A stretch of DNA of 64,000 nt from an uncultured Granulosicoccaceae bacterium (GTDB taxonomy: Bacteria; Pseudomonadota; Gammaproteobacteria; Granulosicoccales; Granulosicoccaceae), in NCBI GenBank assembly GCA_937922945.1, contig CAKZUP010000139.1, positions 1-64,000 of the forward strand. Direction: 5' to 3'. Made by a program: the position numbers and the translations under genes. Shown here piece after piece: positions 16,723 to 26,064 of this stretch; position 1 is the first letter of the stretch, and the number at the start of each line of letters is the position of its first letter. A model generated the notes under the pieces. That model did no database searches. It saw only the letters and a list, made by a program, of their open reading frames with translations, and was not told the DNA's origin.

Positions 16723-18270
16723 ATGCGTTTAGTTTTCGTCTATGTGCTGGTCTGCTTACTGTTAGCCTTGTCGGGGTGCTCCGGCGGTTCATCTACATCC
16801 GGTTCGAACACATCGATGCCCGATCCAGACCCCAATCCGAATCAAAATCTGAATCAAAATCCAAATCAAAACCCAAATCAAAACCCGAATCAAAACCCGA
16901 ATCAAAACCCGAATCAAAACCCGCCTATGACAGGTAATGAGGTCAACGCCTCAGGGATTAAAGCGCTACCCGCCCCAGGCGGCCAAACCAACACAGTTTC
17001 ACCCAGCCTCCAGGTTGATTCAAACGGTGCCCAACATGCCGTTTATGCCAATATCGATGGGCATGTGATGTACGCCACATGCTTGCAAGAATGCGATAAC
17101 TCCAGCCAATGGAACGAAGTTATTGTCCTAAGTACAACGATAGACACCATACTCGGCTACGCGGTACCAAAACTTCAAATCGATCAGAGTGGCAATTTGC
17201 ATATGGCTGTTGTGGTCAATCAGGACGGTGGCGTTGTTTTTGCGTCGCAGCAAAGCCATTACTACCAATGCCAAACAAACTGTCTGGATTCAAATAGCTG
17301 GTCAGGTGGAGCAGTCCACGTGCATTCCGATGGACATCTTGAAGAAGACCTGGAAAACGTTCACTGGTTTGATTTAACCGCCGAAGGTAATCCCACCTTA
17401 GCGTTTATAGAATCAACGCCGGGTTTGTTCGGAGATGACTTTGTGTACGTCATCGGCTGTAACCAAAATTGTACACAATCTCAAAACTGGCAAGCACAGC
17501 AAATTACCGAATTGAATCTTGCCAGCAAGAAACCCGTTACCGTTAGAACCTCCAGTGCCGGTGGGGTTCGCCTAATATATGAATACCACGTTATTGCTAG
17601 TCAACGGAGTGAGCTTCAATATACTGAATGCAATGCTAACTGCGATTCTGCGGCAGGCCGCTGGAGTACTCCAGTAACGATACAAGCGCTAAACCGTGAA
17701 GGGTTCAATTCCAATGCTTATGCAGCCGACATTATCGCCGATACTGCGCCCTACGTTGGCGTGCTCTCCAACACAGATGGTGTCGTTGACGTCAACATTA
17801 TCACTTGTGTAGATCAATGCTCCCAGGCTGCGAATTGGGCATCGGCCAGCATCGTGTCCAACATTGATCTTCCGGCCGATACGACGATTTCAGGTAGAAG
17901 CATTGCAATAAACTTTGACCGAGGTTCGGTAGACTTCGCGATGTTTGCCAAGCAACGCAACGTCAGTGTGGCAAGCTCACTAATTAGAATATCGTGCACT
18001 ACTAATTGCTTTGAGGGCGCTTGGTCTTATGAGGAGCTAGCGAGTTCAACGCCTATTGTTCTCGACAATGTGGGCAACTGCATCTTCGTGGCTACCGGTC
18101 TTTCCGGACCAATTAGTCTGTCTGTCAATGCAGCATCAATGACAACTGTGCCTCACTGGGCGTGCAGTGGTCTACCCATCGAAGTAATCGACTTGGATGG
18201 GGGACGCTACATCGATTACAATGGCGATGTCCGTTTTTTTGAAATAGCGTCTGTTGTGCAAATTTTTTAA
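16723..18270 (+). CDS. Lipoprotein with Asn-Gln-Asn-Pro linker and six Cys-x3-Cys...Trp repeats
   Basis: MRLVFVYVLVCLLLALSGC is a lipoprotein signal (lipobox LSGC, Cys19). Residues about 30-68 are a PNQN repeat spacer. The remainder is made of six related modules, each holding Cys-x3-Cys followed 6-8 residues later by Trp: CLQECDNSSQW, CQTNCLDSNSW, CNQNCTQSQNW, CNANCDSAAGRW, CVDQCSQAANW, CTTNCFEGAW. Spacing of roughly 55-75 residues suggests a disulphide-stabilised beta-propeller at the cell surface. The stop codon is followed immediately by the GTG start of a hybrid kinase, so the two may form a sensing unit (inference). Function is unknown. Confidence 0.78.
   Translation: MRLVFVYVLVCLLLALSGCSGGSSTSGSNTSMPDPDPNPNQNLNQNPNQNPNQNPNQNPNQNPNQNPPMTGNEVNASGIKALPAPGGQTNTVSPSLQVDSNGAQHAVYANIDGHVMYATCLQECDNSSQWNEVIVLSTTIDTILGYAVPKLQIDQSGNLHMAVVVNQDGGVVFASQQSHYYQCQTNCLDSNSWSGGAVHVHSDGHLEEDLENVHWFDLTAEGNPTLAFIESTPGLFGDDFVYVIGCNQNCTQSQNWQAQQITELNLASKKPVTVRTSSAGGVRLIYEYHVIASQRSELQYTECNANCDSAAGRWSTPVTIQALNREGFNSNAYAADIIADTAPYVGVLSNTDGVVDVNIITCVDQCSQAANWASASIVSNIDLPADTTISGRSIAINFDRGSVDFAMFAKQRNVSVASSLIRISCTTNCFEGAWSYEELASSTPIVLDNVGNCIFVATGLSGPISLSVNAASMTTVPHWACSGLPIEVIDLDGGRYIDYNGDVRFFEIASVVQIF
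16839..16923 (+). repeat. 12-bp coding tandem repeat (Asn-Gln-Asn-Pro)
   Basis: About seven head-to-tail copies of a 12-bp unit close to AATCAAAACCCG encode the PNQN spacer of the lipoprotein. Early copies differ (AATCAAAATCTG, AATCAAAATCCA) while the last ones are identical, which suggests recent expansion. Confidence 0.9.
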
Positions 18271-20058
18271 GTGGCCGATGCGTTGCTTGCAGAGCGGTTG
18301 AAAATAGCGAAGACGCAACTGCTTCTGGCTAATATCAGAACCAATGCGGTAGCGGCGCTGGTAGCATCGACGATCGTGTTCCTGATGCTAATGCAAAGGC
18401 CGCATGAGGCGCTGCTTATTCCCTGGTATGTAGCGATCTTAACCCTATCGCTTATCCGTTTGTTCCATGTCCAACGCTGCCGTAAATCTGGACTCACTAC
18501 TCATAATGTCGATTCCACTATCTGCATCCTCGGCTTGCTTTCCTTTATGTCCGGGTGTGCGTGGGGTTCTCTTGGTCTGGCCTATATAAGCCAGGAGGAT
18601 CCCACGCCTGGCCTTATTCTTTTAATGGTATACACGGGGCTAGTGGCTAATGCATCGCTAACCATGTCTAGCATGCTGCGCATTTACTTGTTGTTTGTCT
18701 TGCCTATTTTGGTACCGACTGTCTATAAGTTCTGGTCTCTTGGTGAAGCGCAGTATTTATGGATAGCATTATTGATAGTGGTGTATATGTCGGTAAGCTT
18801 TATAACCACAGGCCGGCTGCGCGCATTATTGCAACGGACCAACTTGTTGCGCCTTGAAAACAATGACCTTATAGAAAGTCTGCAAGTTCAAAATCGTAAA
18901 ACCGAAACAGCATTGACACACGCGGAGCAAGCCAACAGAGCGAAATCGCGTTTTTTTGCAGCTGCCAGCCATGATTTAAGGCAACCGTTGCAATCAATAA
19001 GCATGTTCACAACCACGCTGGCGACACACACCGAAACGGAATCGCAGAAGAAAATTGTATCTCAGATCGATAAGTCGGTTCGCTCCCTGGAAGGCTTGTT
19101 CAACGCATTGCTCGATATATCCTCACTCGATGCCGGGACCATCAAGTTGCGAAAACAACATTTTTACCTGAAGCCTTATATCGATGAATTATCGTTAGAG
19201 TTCGTCGAATGGTGTGCTGAGAAAAACCTCCAGTTTAAGGTTGATGTTACAAACGACATTGTGCATACCGACCCTATGTTGCTAAGCCGCATTGTTCGTA
19301 ATCTGGTGGAAAATGCCGTCCGGTACACCAACAGCGGTAGCGTAACCCTGTCATCATCTCGAAAGGCTGAGCATGTTGTTTTATCAGTCTCCGATACGGG
19401 CATAGGAATACCGGACGACAACGTCGATCGCATATTTGAGGAATTTGTTCAACTTAATAACCCGGGAAGAGACAGAATAAAAGGGCTGGGCTTAGGATTA
19501 TCGATTGTGCAGCGCATTTGCCAGTTATCAGATATGACGCTAAAGGTTGAATCACTTGAGGGTAGTGGTTCAACATTCAGCGTTGGTATGGACTACGGCA
19601 AGGCTTCTGGCATTGAGTTGTTGGAAGAAGACTGTGTGAATGTCAACCCGTCACTGCATGGCATGTTTGTTCTGATTATCGATGACGAAGAAGAAATCCG
19701 GGACTCTATGGAGGGCTTGCTTAGTGTGTGGGGATGTACCGTGATGGTTGCCAGCCACGGTGCGGAAGCAGTTCAACAGATAAAAGAATTTGGCATATGC
19801 CCGCAAGCAATCATCACCGACTACCGGCTGCAAGATAATGAGACCGGGGCGCACGCGTTGGAAGCGATACAAAAGCACTGTCAGCAAGACATACCTGCGA
19901 TCATTATCACCGGCGACATTGCGCAGGATCGGCTGGTCGAAATCGATAAATTAGGTTGGCCCGTGCTACACAAGCCCTGTAGTGCCTCAGTGCTGCTGGC
20001 GCGCTTGCAGGATGTTAAGCGGTGTCACGCCACAGACCATATGGGTACTGCGTTGTAA
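18271..20058 (+). CDS. Membrane hybrid sensor histidine kinase with C-terminal receiver
   Basis: The N-terminal 200 residues hold about six TM helices and little periplasmic sequence. A short coiled coil leads to the phospho-acceptor segment RFFAAASHDLRQPLQSIS (His234). The ATPase domain follows with N-box LVENAVRYTNSG, G1 DTGIGI and G2 GLGLGLSIV. A receiver (about 470-590) carries DDEEE and phospho-acceptor Asp517 in IITDYRL, with Lys in LHKPCS. No HPt or output domain is present, so a separate regulator is expected. The GTG start directly abuts the lipoprotein stop codon and lacks a clear ribosome binding site; coupled translation is likely. Confidence 0.88.
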   Translation: MADALLAERLKIAKTQLLLANIRTNAVAALVASTIVFLMLMQRPHEALLIPWYVAILTLSLIRLFHVQRCRKSGLTTHNVDSTICILGLLSFMSGCAWGSLGLAYISQEDPTPGLILLMVYTGLVANASLTMSSMLRIYLLFVLPILVPTVYKFWSLGEAQYLWIALLIVVYMSVSFITTGRLRALLQRTNLLRLENNDLIESLQVQNRKTETALTHAEQANRAKSRFFAAASHDLRQPLQSISMFTTTLATHTETESQKKIVSQIDKSVRSLEGLFNALLDISSLDAGTIKLRKQHFYLKPYIDELSLEFVEWCAEKNLQFKVDVTNDIVHTDPMLLSRIVRNLVENAVRYTNSGSVTLSSSRKAEHVVLSVSDTGIGIPDDNVDRIFEEFVQLNNPGRDRIKGLGLGLSIVQRICQLSDMTLKVESLEGSGSTFSVGMDYGKASGIELLEEDCVNVNPSLHGMFVLIIDDEEEIRDSMEGLLSVWGCTVMVASHGAEAVQQIKEFGICPQAIITDYRLQDNETGAHALEAIQKHCQQDIPAIIITGDIAQDRLVEIDKLGWPVLHKPCSASVLLARLQDVKRCHATDHMGTAL

Positions 20059-20149
20059 AGGTCGAATAGCGCACAAGCTGCTCTAATGACTGTTCCTAAT
20101 GAGGCCTGTTTAACACGATTTTAATATGAAACCATGCTGAGTAACCCGT

Positions 20150-21490
20150 ATGTCATTCACTACTGACTTCATACACGAGCTTCAGTGGAGCGATGTTCCG
20201 CCTACTGTGCAAGCCACTGCTCGACTTGCCTTGTTGGATTTATTAGGCGTCGCTGCAAGCGGAACCAGGACGGAGCTATCGAAACTGATCAGGGCGCATG
20301 CTGTAGAGCATTTTGCCCCGGCTAACCGGCCGGGATTTGATGGTTGTCGCCTACTATTCGACGGACGACGGTGCAGCACGCCGGGGGCCGCTTTAGCTGG
20401 TGGAATGCTGATTGATTCAGTTGATGCGCACGATGGTCATAAGCTCACGAAAGGGCATGTGGGTTGTGGCGTGTTGCCAGCCGTGCTGGCGTTCAGTGAA
20501 ATGCAATTGGAATTCACTGAGAGCGATTTTATGAGTGCGCTGGTAATGGGCTATGAAATAGGGACACGCGCTGGTATTGCTTTGCATCAGAGCGTGTCGG
20601 ATTATCATACGTCGGGCGCATGGATCGCATTGGCAGCAGCGGCGATTGGTTCGCGCACCATGACATTATCGGCCGAACAAACTCGTCACGCATTAGGCAT
20701 TGCTGAGTATCATGGTCCTCGCAGCCAGATGATGCGATGCATCGATCATCCAACGATGCTCAAGGATGGTTCTGGATGGGGCGCAATGGCTGGTGTTTCG
20801 GGCAGCTTATTGGCCCGTGACGGTTTTACTGGTGCGCCTGCGCTAACGGTTGAAGCCGACGATTTACAGTCGCTATGGAGTGACTTGGGCACGCGTTGGA
20901 CCATGCTTGAGCAATACACCAAAGCCTACCCGGTTTGCAGATGGGCCCAGCCTGCCATTGCTGCGGTTCTGTTACTTCATCGTCAGCACGAGTTTAGCCA
21001 CGAAGACGTAGTGAGCGTTGAAATTGGTACTTTTCACGAATCGAAACGTCTGGCTGTACAAGAACCGCAAACCACAGAACAGGCGCAATACAGTTTGCCG
21101 TTTCCAACCGCTGTGGCAGTGGTCAACAGTGCGGTAGAGATCAATCACATTGATGGCGATGGGCTACAAAACGAAGATGTGCTGCGTATTAGTCGGCTGA
21201 TCACCATAGAGGAAGTTGAAGACTACAATGCGCGATTTCCGGCGAACCGCATTTCCCACGTCAATATTGAATTGAAAGACGGCCGTAGTTTGCAGTCCGG
21301 CCCGGTTGAAGCCCCTGGCGATCCGGAAATGCCATTTAGCGCAGAAGACATTGAAGCGAAATTTATGTGCTTCGCAGCGCCCGTGCTCAGTGAGTTCGGT
21401 GCCATCGCGTTAGCGGACGAAGTCAGGCAGATTGGTAGCAAGCCGGCTTTGGGCACATTGAATGCGCTAATTTACAAATCAGGTGCGTGA
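20150..21490 (+). CDS. MmgE/PrpD family protein
   Basis: The 446-residue protein fits the MmgE/PrpD fold: ARLALLDLLGVAASGT near the N-terminus, GALAGGMLIDSVDAHDGHKLTKGHVG (residues about 80-107), and a central lid region with EQYTKAYPVCRWAQPAIAA. PrpD dehydrates 2-methylcitrate and MmgE-like homologues act on related or unknown substrates. No methylcitrate-cycle genes are adjacent, so the substrate is open. It stands as a single gene between the kinase and convergent small gene. Confidence 0.85.
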   Translation: MSFTTDFIHELQWSDVPPTVQATARLALLDLLGVAASGTRTELSKLIRAHAVEHFAPANRPGFDGCRLLFDGRRCSTPGAALAGGMLIDSVDAHDGHKLTKGHVGCGVLPAVLAFSEMQLEFTESDFMSALVMGYEIGTRAGIALHQSVSDYHTSGAWIALAAAAIGSRTMTLSAEQTRHALGIAEYHGPRSQMMRCIDHPTMLKDGSGWGAMAGVSGSLLARDGFTGAPALTVEADDLQSLWSDLGTRWTMLEQYTKAYPVCRWAQPAIAAVLLLHRQHEFSHEDVVSVEIGTFHESKRLAVQEPQTTEQAQYSLPFPTAVAVVNSAVEINHIDGDGLQNEDVLRISRLITIEEVEDYNARFPANRISHVNIELKDGRSLQSGPVEAPGDPEMPFSAEDIEAKFMCFAAPVLSEFGAIALADEVRQIGSKPALGTLNALIYKSGA

Positions 21491-21540
21491 TTGAAACGCT
21501 TAGGCTCTGCGCCTCCCGGGAGTGTATAACTCGGCATTAA

Positions 21541-21768
21541 TCAGAGCATGTTGCGCAAATGCTCGATAAATTCTTCGGTTAATGAGTTGTTCTGCGGCAT
21601 TTTGTTTGCCCGTTTGTAGGTTCTTACAGCCCGCATTGTAAGATTGCCTGGTATGCCATCAACTGCACCTTTGTAGATGCCTAAATCTTGCATTGTTTCC
21701 TGAACCAGCATGATGTCGCTGGTTGACGCAGTAGGAGGCGAGCCCTTTTCATTAACGGTTGGTTGCAT
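21541..21768 (-). CDS. Small peptidoglycan-binding-like protein (PG_binding_1 fold)
   Basis: The 75-residue protein contains one PG_binding_1-like unit: VQETMQDLGIYKGAVDGIPGNLTMRAVRTYKRAN, with the typical L-x2-LG-x-Y-x-G-x2-DG-x2-G pattern. No signal peptide is visible, so either it is cytoplasmic or the unit serves another binding role. It has no obvious partner; the neighbour on either side is on the plus strand. Confidence 0.7.
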   Translation of the reverse strand: MQPTVNEKGSPPTASTSDIMLVQETMQDLGIYKGAVDGIPGNLTMRAVRTYKRANKMPQNNSLTEEFIEHLRNML

Positions 21769-21938
21769 ACCGAATCGTCCGGATTGATAATCCGGTTCAC
21801 GTTATTTGGAGCCAAAGACTATACCGCAAATTTTCGCGTCTGGCCCAAGCTGCGACGGGCGTTCTGACGGAGTCACTCATTTGGGCGTGTTGAGGGTAAA
21901 CTATTGGCTATTGATAAAACACTGTTCGACCTAATTTT

Positions 21939-23255
21939 ATGATGAATTACATTGAAGAGCTACGCTGGCGTGGTTTGGTTCACGATGTTATGCCTGGCGC
22001 TGAAGAGCACCTGCAAGAAACTATGCGTCAGGCTTACGTGGGATTCGACCCCACCGCAGACTCACTGCACATTGGTAACCTGGTCGCGATTATGCTGCTT
22101 GCTCATTTTCAGCGCTGTGGGCATAAGCCGGTTGCCTTAGTGGGCGGAGCCACCGGTATGATCGGCGACCCATCCGGAAAATCTGCCGAGCGCAATTTGC
22201 TCGATGAAAAAACACTGCGACACAATCAAGAAGCAATTCAGACGCAACTGGAACAATTTCTGGATTTCGATCCGGCAAAAAACAATGCTGCAATCATGGT
22301 TAATAACTACGATTGGATGAAGACATTCTCGTTTCTCGATTTTATTCGCGATGTGGGTAAGCATATTACGGTCAATTACATGATGGCGAAAGATTCTGTC
22401 AAGAATCGAATTACCGCTGATGTAGACGACACAGCATCCAGTGGTGGTTCCGAGGGCATGAGTTTTACTGAATTCACCTACCAACTGGTTCAGGGTTATG
22501 ATTTTCTGCATTTGTTTCGTGCTAAAGAATGCACGTTGCAAATGGGCGGGAGTGATCAATGGGGCAACATTACAACTGGCACTGAGCTAATCCGTCGTAT
22601 CGCCGGAGGTAAGGCCTACGCGATTACCTGTCCATTAATTACCAAAGCCGATGGGTCAAAGTTCGGTAAAAGTGAAGGTGGTAATGTTTGGCTGGATTCC
22701 AACAGAACATCACCCTACAAGTTCTATCAATACTGGTTAAATTCCAGTGACGAAGACAGTGAGAAGTATATTCGTATTTTCACGTTTCTAAGTGAAGCCG
22801 AAATTAACTCGCTTATAGCCGAACACGATGAGGCTCGACATCTTCGCACCCTGCAGAAAAGGTTGGCTGAAGAACTCACCCGAACCGTTCACTCTTCAGA
22901 CGCTTTGGAAATGGCGCAACAAGCGAGCGCAATTTTATTTGGCAGTGCAAGCACTGATGACTTAAAGCAGCTGGATGAACAAACCTTCCTCGATGTATTC
23001 GAAGGTGTGCCTCAAGCAGAGGTTTCTCGATCGACCGTTGTGTCTGGGCTGGATATTGTCGCGGCGCTTGCTACGGATACCGGGTTTCTGAAATCCAATG
23101 GTGAAGCCAGAAGAGCGTTGAAAGAAAATTCTGTGTCGGTAAACAAACTCAAAGTCGTTGAGGAGCATACGATTAGCGAATCGGATTTAATTAACGATAA
23201 GTATGTGCTCTTACAGCGCGGTAAAAAGAACTACTTTATTTTGAAGGTAATTTAG
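21939..23255 (+). CDS. tyrS: Tyrosyl-tRNA synthetase
   Basis: It charges tRNA-Tyr. Class I signature HIGN is at residues 44-47 ([12 protein letters not shown]) and the KMSKS equivalent KFGKS is at 241-245 ([11 protein letters not shown]). [18 protein letters not shown] and [13 protein letters not shown] line the tyrosine and tRNA site. The C-terminal S4 RNA-binding domain is at about 370-435 ([18 protein letters not shown]). At 438 residues it is slightly longer than the usual 420-430. A second Met codon follows the first. It is a housekeeping gene and marks the left boundary of the secretion region. Confidence 0.97.
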   Translation: MMNYIEELRWRGLVHDVMPGAEEHLQETMRQAYVGFDPTADSLHIGNLVAIMLLAHFQRCGHKPVALVGGATGMIGDPSGKSAERNLLDEKTLRHNQEAIQTQLEQFLDFDPAKNNAAIMVNNYDWMKTFSFLDFIRDVGKHITVNYMMAKDSVKNRITADVDDTASSGGSEGMSFTEFTYQLVQGYDFLHLFRAKECTLQMGGSDQWGNITTGTELIRRIAGGKAYAITCPLITKADGSKFGKSEGGNVWLDSNRTSPYKFYQYWLNSSDEDSEKYIRIFTFLSEAEINSLIAEHDEARHLRTLQKRLAEELTRTVHSSDALEMAQQASAILFGSASTDDLKQLDEQTFLDVFEGVPQAEVSRSTVVSGLDIVAALATDTGFLKSNGEARRALKENSVSVNKLKVVEEHTISESDLINDKYVLLQRGKKNYFILKVI

Positions 23256-23423
23256 AGCGCCTGTTGGGCGGTTGTCAGCTTTTAGTAAGCCATGCTGACT
23301 TCTCTTGCAGTTGTACTATTCGGCTCGATAAATTGAGCAGTTTTAACTTTTTAATGATGATGCCCATGAAGATGTCCAAGACAGGGCAAGTTTTGCTGTC
23401 GTTTTAGGGTTTTGTCTCTAGTC

Positions 23424-23452
23424 TTGACATGTGAATAGAGATTTACTATCTG
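23424..23452 (+). promoter_or_regulatory. Possible sigma70 promoter before the needle-like 244-residue gene
   Basis: A perfect TTGACA lies at 23424-23429, and a weak TATCTG follows after 17 bases; TACTAT at 23444-23449 would give a short 14-base spacer. It lies about 40 bases before the ATG at 23490, which has an AAGGAA ribosome binding site. Confidence 0.35.
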
Positions 23453-23489
23453 TTCAAGCTAAAACGCTAATCATTAAAAGGAATTAATT

Positions 23490-24224
23490 ATGTCTACAGA
23501 AGCGGCTTTTCTGTCTCCGGTCTACAATCCGAATATGCAAGCCTTCATTAATGAAGGTGAGGCCATTAATGGTGCAAGTTACCAACAACTGATTAATGAG
23601 CATGGCGAAGACAATACACATGTTGCACTTTTCAATCTGTTTAATCACGTTTATGTCGATGACGTGAAAAACCAGTATTCTGGTTCTGCAATTGAAGATG
23701 ATGTCGTCCAAATGCTAGACGAACAGTTGCAAACGGCTACACAGCAAACCACGAGCGCAGCTCAATCAGATGTAAACGAAGTCTATTCCGATTTAATGAA
23801 GTTCTATGCAGAAAGTAGAGTAGAAGAACTGAACAACGACGCTCAAACACCTGCTGGTGAATCGTCTTCCAGTAAAAGTGGTTCACCCGGCAGCTCGGGA
23901 AATGCGGTTGCTGGTAATGCCAGCTCAGAATTGTCGGGTAACTGGTTTGCCGTGCTGGCTCGTGCCATGGGGGCTGCGGCTGGTGAGCATCTAAAGCAGG
24001 CTATAGTATCCGGTTACAAAATTGCGGATATAGCCGGCAGAGCTGAACAGGATACGCAAACAGCTCAAGGTAGAGAGGCGAATGCGCAAAATGCAAAAGA
24101 CATGGCAATTGAACAGGCTAACCTGCAGGCACAAACTCAAATGTTCAAAATGGCCTATGAAGCAACAGCCACACTAATAAAAACGACTGGTGAGAGTTTA
24201 TCTACTATGGCGCGTAAGCAATAA
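23490..24224 (+). CDS. Secreted T3SS needle/filament-like protein (SctF/EspA-like C-terminus)
   Basis: The 244-residue protein has no signal peptide. Residues 1-115 are acidic and helical; about 118-145 form a Ser/Gly linker. The C-terminal about 95 residues resemble the 101-residue protein at 32082-32387: NWFAVLARAMGAAAGEH against NWYETMAQAWGSALNNQ, and TGESLSTMARKQ against MGSALETMARKQ at the very end. Fusion of a needle-type helical hairpin to an extra N-terminal domain recalls EspA-type filament proteins (inference). Strong AAGGAA ribosome binding site. It lies outside the main operon, next to tyrS, on the plus strand. Confidence 0.6.
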   Translation: MSTEAAFLSPVYNPNMQAFINEGEAINGASYQQLINEHGEDNTHVALFNLFNHVYVDDVKNQYSGSAIEDDVVQMLDEQLQTATQQTTSAAQSDVNEVYSDLMKFYAESRVEELNNDAQTPAGESSSSKSGSPGSSGNAVAGNASSELSGNWFAVLARAMGAAAGEHLKQAIVSGYKIADIAGRAEQDTQTAQGREANAQNAKDMAIEQANLQAQTQMFKMAYEATATLIKTTGESLSTMARKQ

Positions 24225-24362
24225 CGACGCAACAAGCAGTCCTGTTCAGTGAATAGTTCATTTTAAAATTCAGTCAAAGTTAAATTATCGAGATCAAGGC
24301 TTGGCAGCTTTGTAGAATCGAACGTTAAGGTCTTTTTTGGCCATGTCGAAAGGGCCGGCGCT

Positions 24363-24390
24363 GGGTGGGGTGCTTGCAAACACCCCACCC
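24363..24390. other. GC-rich perfect inverted repeat between convergent genes
   Basis: GGGTGGGGTG (24363-24372) and CACCCCACCC (24381-24390) form a perfect 10-bp stem around an 8-base loop. It lies between the stops of the plus-strand needle-like gene and the minus-strand FliO-like gene. There is no clear T-run on either strand, so it may be a factor-assisted or bidirectional terminator. Confidence 0.55.
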
Positions 24391-24409
24391 AAATATCACG
24401 TTGTGCGTT

Positions 24410-24733
24410 TTACGTGTCAAGACTTTCGTTACTGTGCACATTATTTTTATCATAAATACGTTGGAACGATTCTGCATCACTATCTATGACAGTTATACCG
24501 CCAGGTGTAACGCCGAGCAGAACATCAGCGCCTTTGTATTGAATGAGCACAAGGCGTTCTCGGTTACCAACCGCGACGGTTTGCATTACCTTAACGGCTT
24601 TAGAGCTACCTGTTCTTGTGTTATTCATGCTCGCAAGCGTTCGAATAGCCAACCAGGCTAGCACCAACACAACCACTAATGCCAATACCGTTAGTAGCAA
24701 TAGCATAGGAAATTCAGTCTCGTTGGTGCTCAT
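24410..24733 (-). CDS. FliO-like protein of the type III export apparatus
   Basis: The 107-residue protein has one TM helix (about 8-30, MLLLLTVLALVVVLVLAWLA) followed by a cytoplasmic FliO-type domain: VKVMQTVAVGNRERLVLIQ and ADVLLGVTPGGITVI match the FliO pattern 'slG.rerv.lv...lLGVtp..i'. FliO assists assembly of the FliP/Q/R export gate in flagella. Injectisomes are generally described as lacking it. Here it is downstream of sctU on the same strand (164-base gap), and no flagellar genes are present, so it may serve SctR/S/T assembly (inference). Confidence 0.75.
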   Translation of the reverse strand: MSTNETEFPMLLLLTVLALVVVLVLAWLAIRTLASMNNTRTGSSKAVKVMQTVAVGNRERLVLIQYKGADVLLGVTPGGITVIDSDAESFQRIYDKNNVHSNESLDT

Positions 24734-24897
24734 GTGTTAACGCCTGCTTGAATTCGCGTTTCTCGACTGGGTGATTTTTTACTAATCATTTGTTTGCTTA
24801 GTTCGTTGTATGTTTGATTCTTGTATGTTTAGTTCTTTTTACATTAAAACCTGTGCGTTAAGACACGTGCATCACTATTGACTTGTAAGCACTATTG

Positions 24898-26064
24898 CTA
24901 AAGTCCTTCGCTGTTGAACCCGAGTGGATAGCGGGTTAGGTTTTCCCCGGGTGGCAACGGTGGAAATTCCGTCTTTGTAAACGGCGCTGTGGCAACGCGC
25001 TCGCGTTCAAGCATCGCCGTTGTCTTGGTTGCCCAAAGAATAATCTGTGCAACCACTTCGAAAAACTCTTTGGGTATTACGTTGCCGATATCAACATTAG
25101 CCAACAGGGTACGTGCTAGTAGCTCATTGCGTATTACCGGAACATGATTTTCGTTAGCTGCTTCACGCATTTTCGCCGCTAGTTCGTTTTCACCTTTTGC
25201 AGTGACGATGGGCACCGGTTGATTCTCTCTATGGTATTCGATAGCAATGGCAACGTGTGTCGGGTTCACCACGAGTACAGTGGCTGCCCTTGATGCATCC
25301 TCGTGGTTTACTTGTGAAAATTCTTGATGCAGTTGTTTGCGTTGATGTTTAAATGCAGGATCACCTTCGTTGTTTTTTTGTTCCTGCCGAACTTCTCTAA
25401 TCGACATTCGCATTTTCCTGGCGTATGAAAAGCGCTGGTAGCCCCAGTCGAGCAGCATCATGATGGTGAAAATGCCGATGGTCCACAGCATCAATACCAA
25501 TAGTAATTCTTTGAACGCTAATATCAGGCTGATAGTTTGTGAGCCCGGTAATAACATGAGTTCGGATAAAAAGCTGCGAATAACGATAAAAGCCACCAGA
25601 ACCAGAATAATGGTTTTGATGACCGAGAAGAGGACAGCTAGCGCGTTATCCAGACTGAACATGTTCTTGAACCCATTTCCAGGGTTCATGTTGATTAGTT
25701 TAGGCGCAACTTTTTTTAACGTGAATACCGGTCCGGTTTGTAGAAATTCAACCAGTAGTCCGAACAGGGCAATTGGAATGAGTAACGCTGCGCTGATGGA
25801 AATAAACGCATCGAATGCTGTAGCGCCGAGCAAATTGAGTGATTGACTAAAATCGCGTGTGGGAATGGCAAGTGCCGCGTAGAGCAATTCGGTGAGTTTT
25901 TTAACATTAAAGGAGAACGTGAACCAAAGCACAGCAAAAGCAAATGCCAGAACCAACGTGCTCGTCACATCCTTCGATTTAGCGACATCGCCCTGTTTGC
26001 GTGCATCGCGCAAACGGGTTGCGGTGGCCTGTTCCGTTTTCTCGCCACTGCTTGTGTCAGACAT
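24898..26064 (-). CDS. sctU: T3SS export switch protein SctU (FlhB/YscU family)
   Basis: The 388-residue inner-membrane protein starts with the conserved GEKTEQATATRLRDARKQGDVAKSKD. Four TM segments lie at about 33-52, 85-108, 140-165 and 185-207, and the cytoplasmic domain carries the self-cleavage motif NPTH (residues 267-270) in VLVVNPTHVAIAIEY. It switches secretion from early to later substrates after autocleavage. A tail of about 35 residues extends beyond the conserved domain. Unlike most clusters it is not beside sctT but in a divergent unit upstream of sctV, followed by the FliO-like gene. Confidence 0.95.
   Translation of the reverse strand: MSDTSSGEKTEQATATRLRDARKQGDVAKSKDVTSTLVLAFAFAVLWFTFSFNVKKLTELLYAALAIPTRDFSQSLNLLGATAFDAFISISAALLIPIALFGLLVEFLQTGPVFTLKKVAPKLINMNPGNGFKNMFSLDNALAVLFSVIKTIILVLVAFIVIRSFLSELMLLPGSQTISLILAFKELLLVLMLWTIGIFTIMMLLDWGYQRFSYARKMRMSIREVRQEQKNNEGDPAFKHQRKQLHQEFSQVNHEDASRAATVLVVNPTHVAIAIEYHRENQPVPIVTAKGENELAAKMREAANENHVPVIRNELLARTLLANVDIGNVIPKEFFEVVAQIILWATKTTAMLERERVATAPFTKTEFPPLPPGENLTRYPLGFNSEGL

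Noticed and set aside
23256-23489. Possible tRNA, attachment site or insertion-sequence border beside tyrS marking island entry
   Set aside because: No tRNA cloverleaf, direct repeat pair or transposase remnant could be seen; only a promoter-like element is present.
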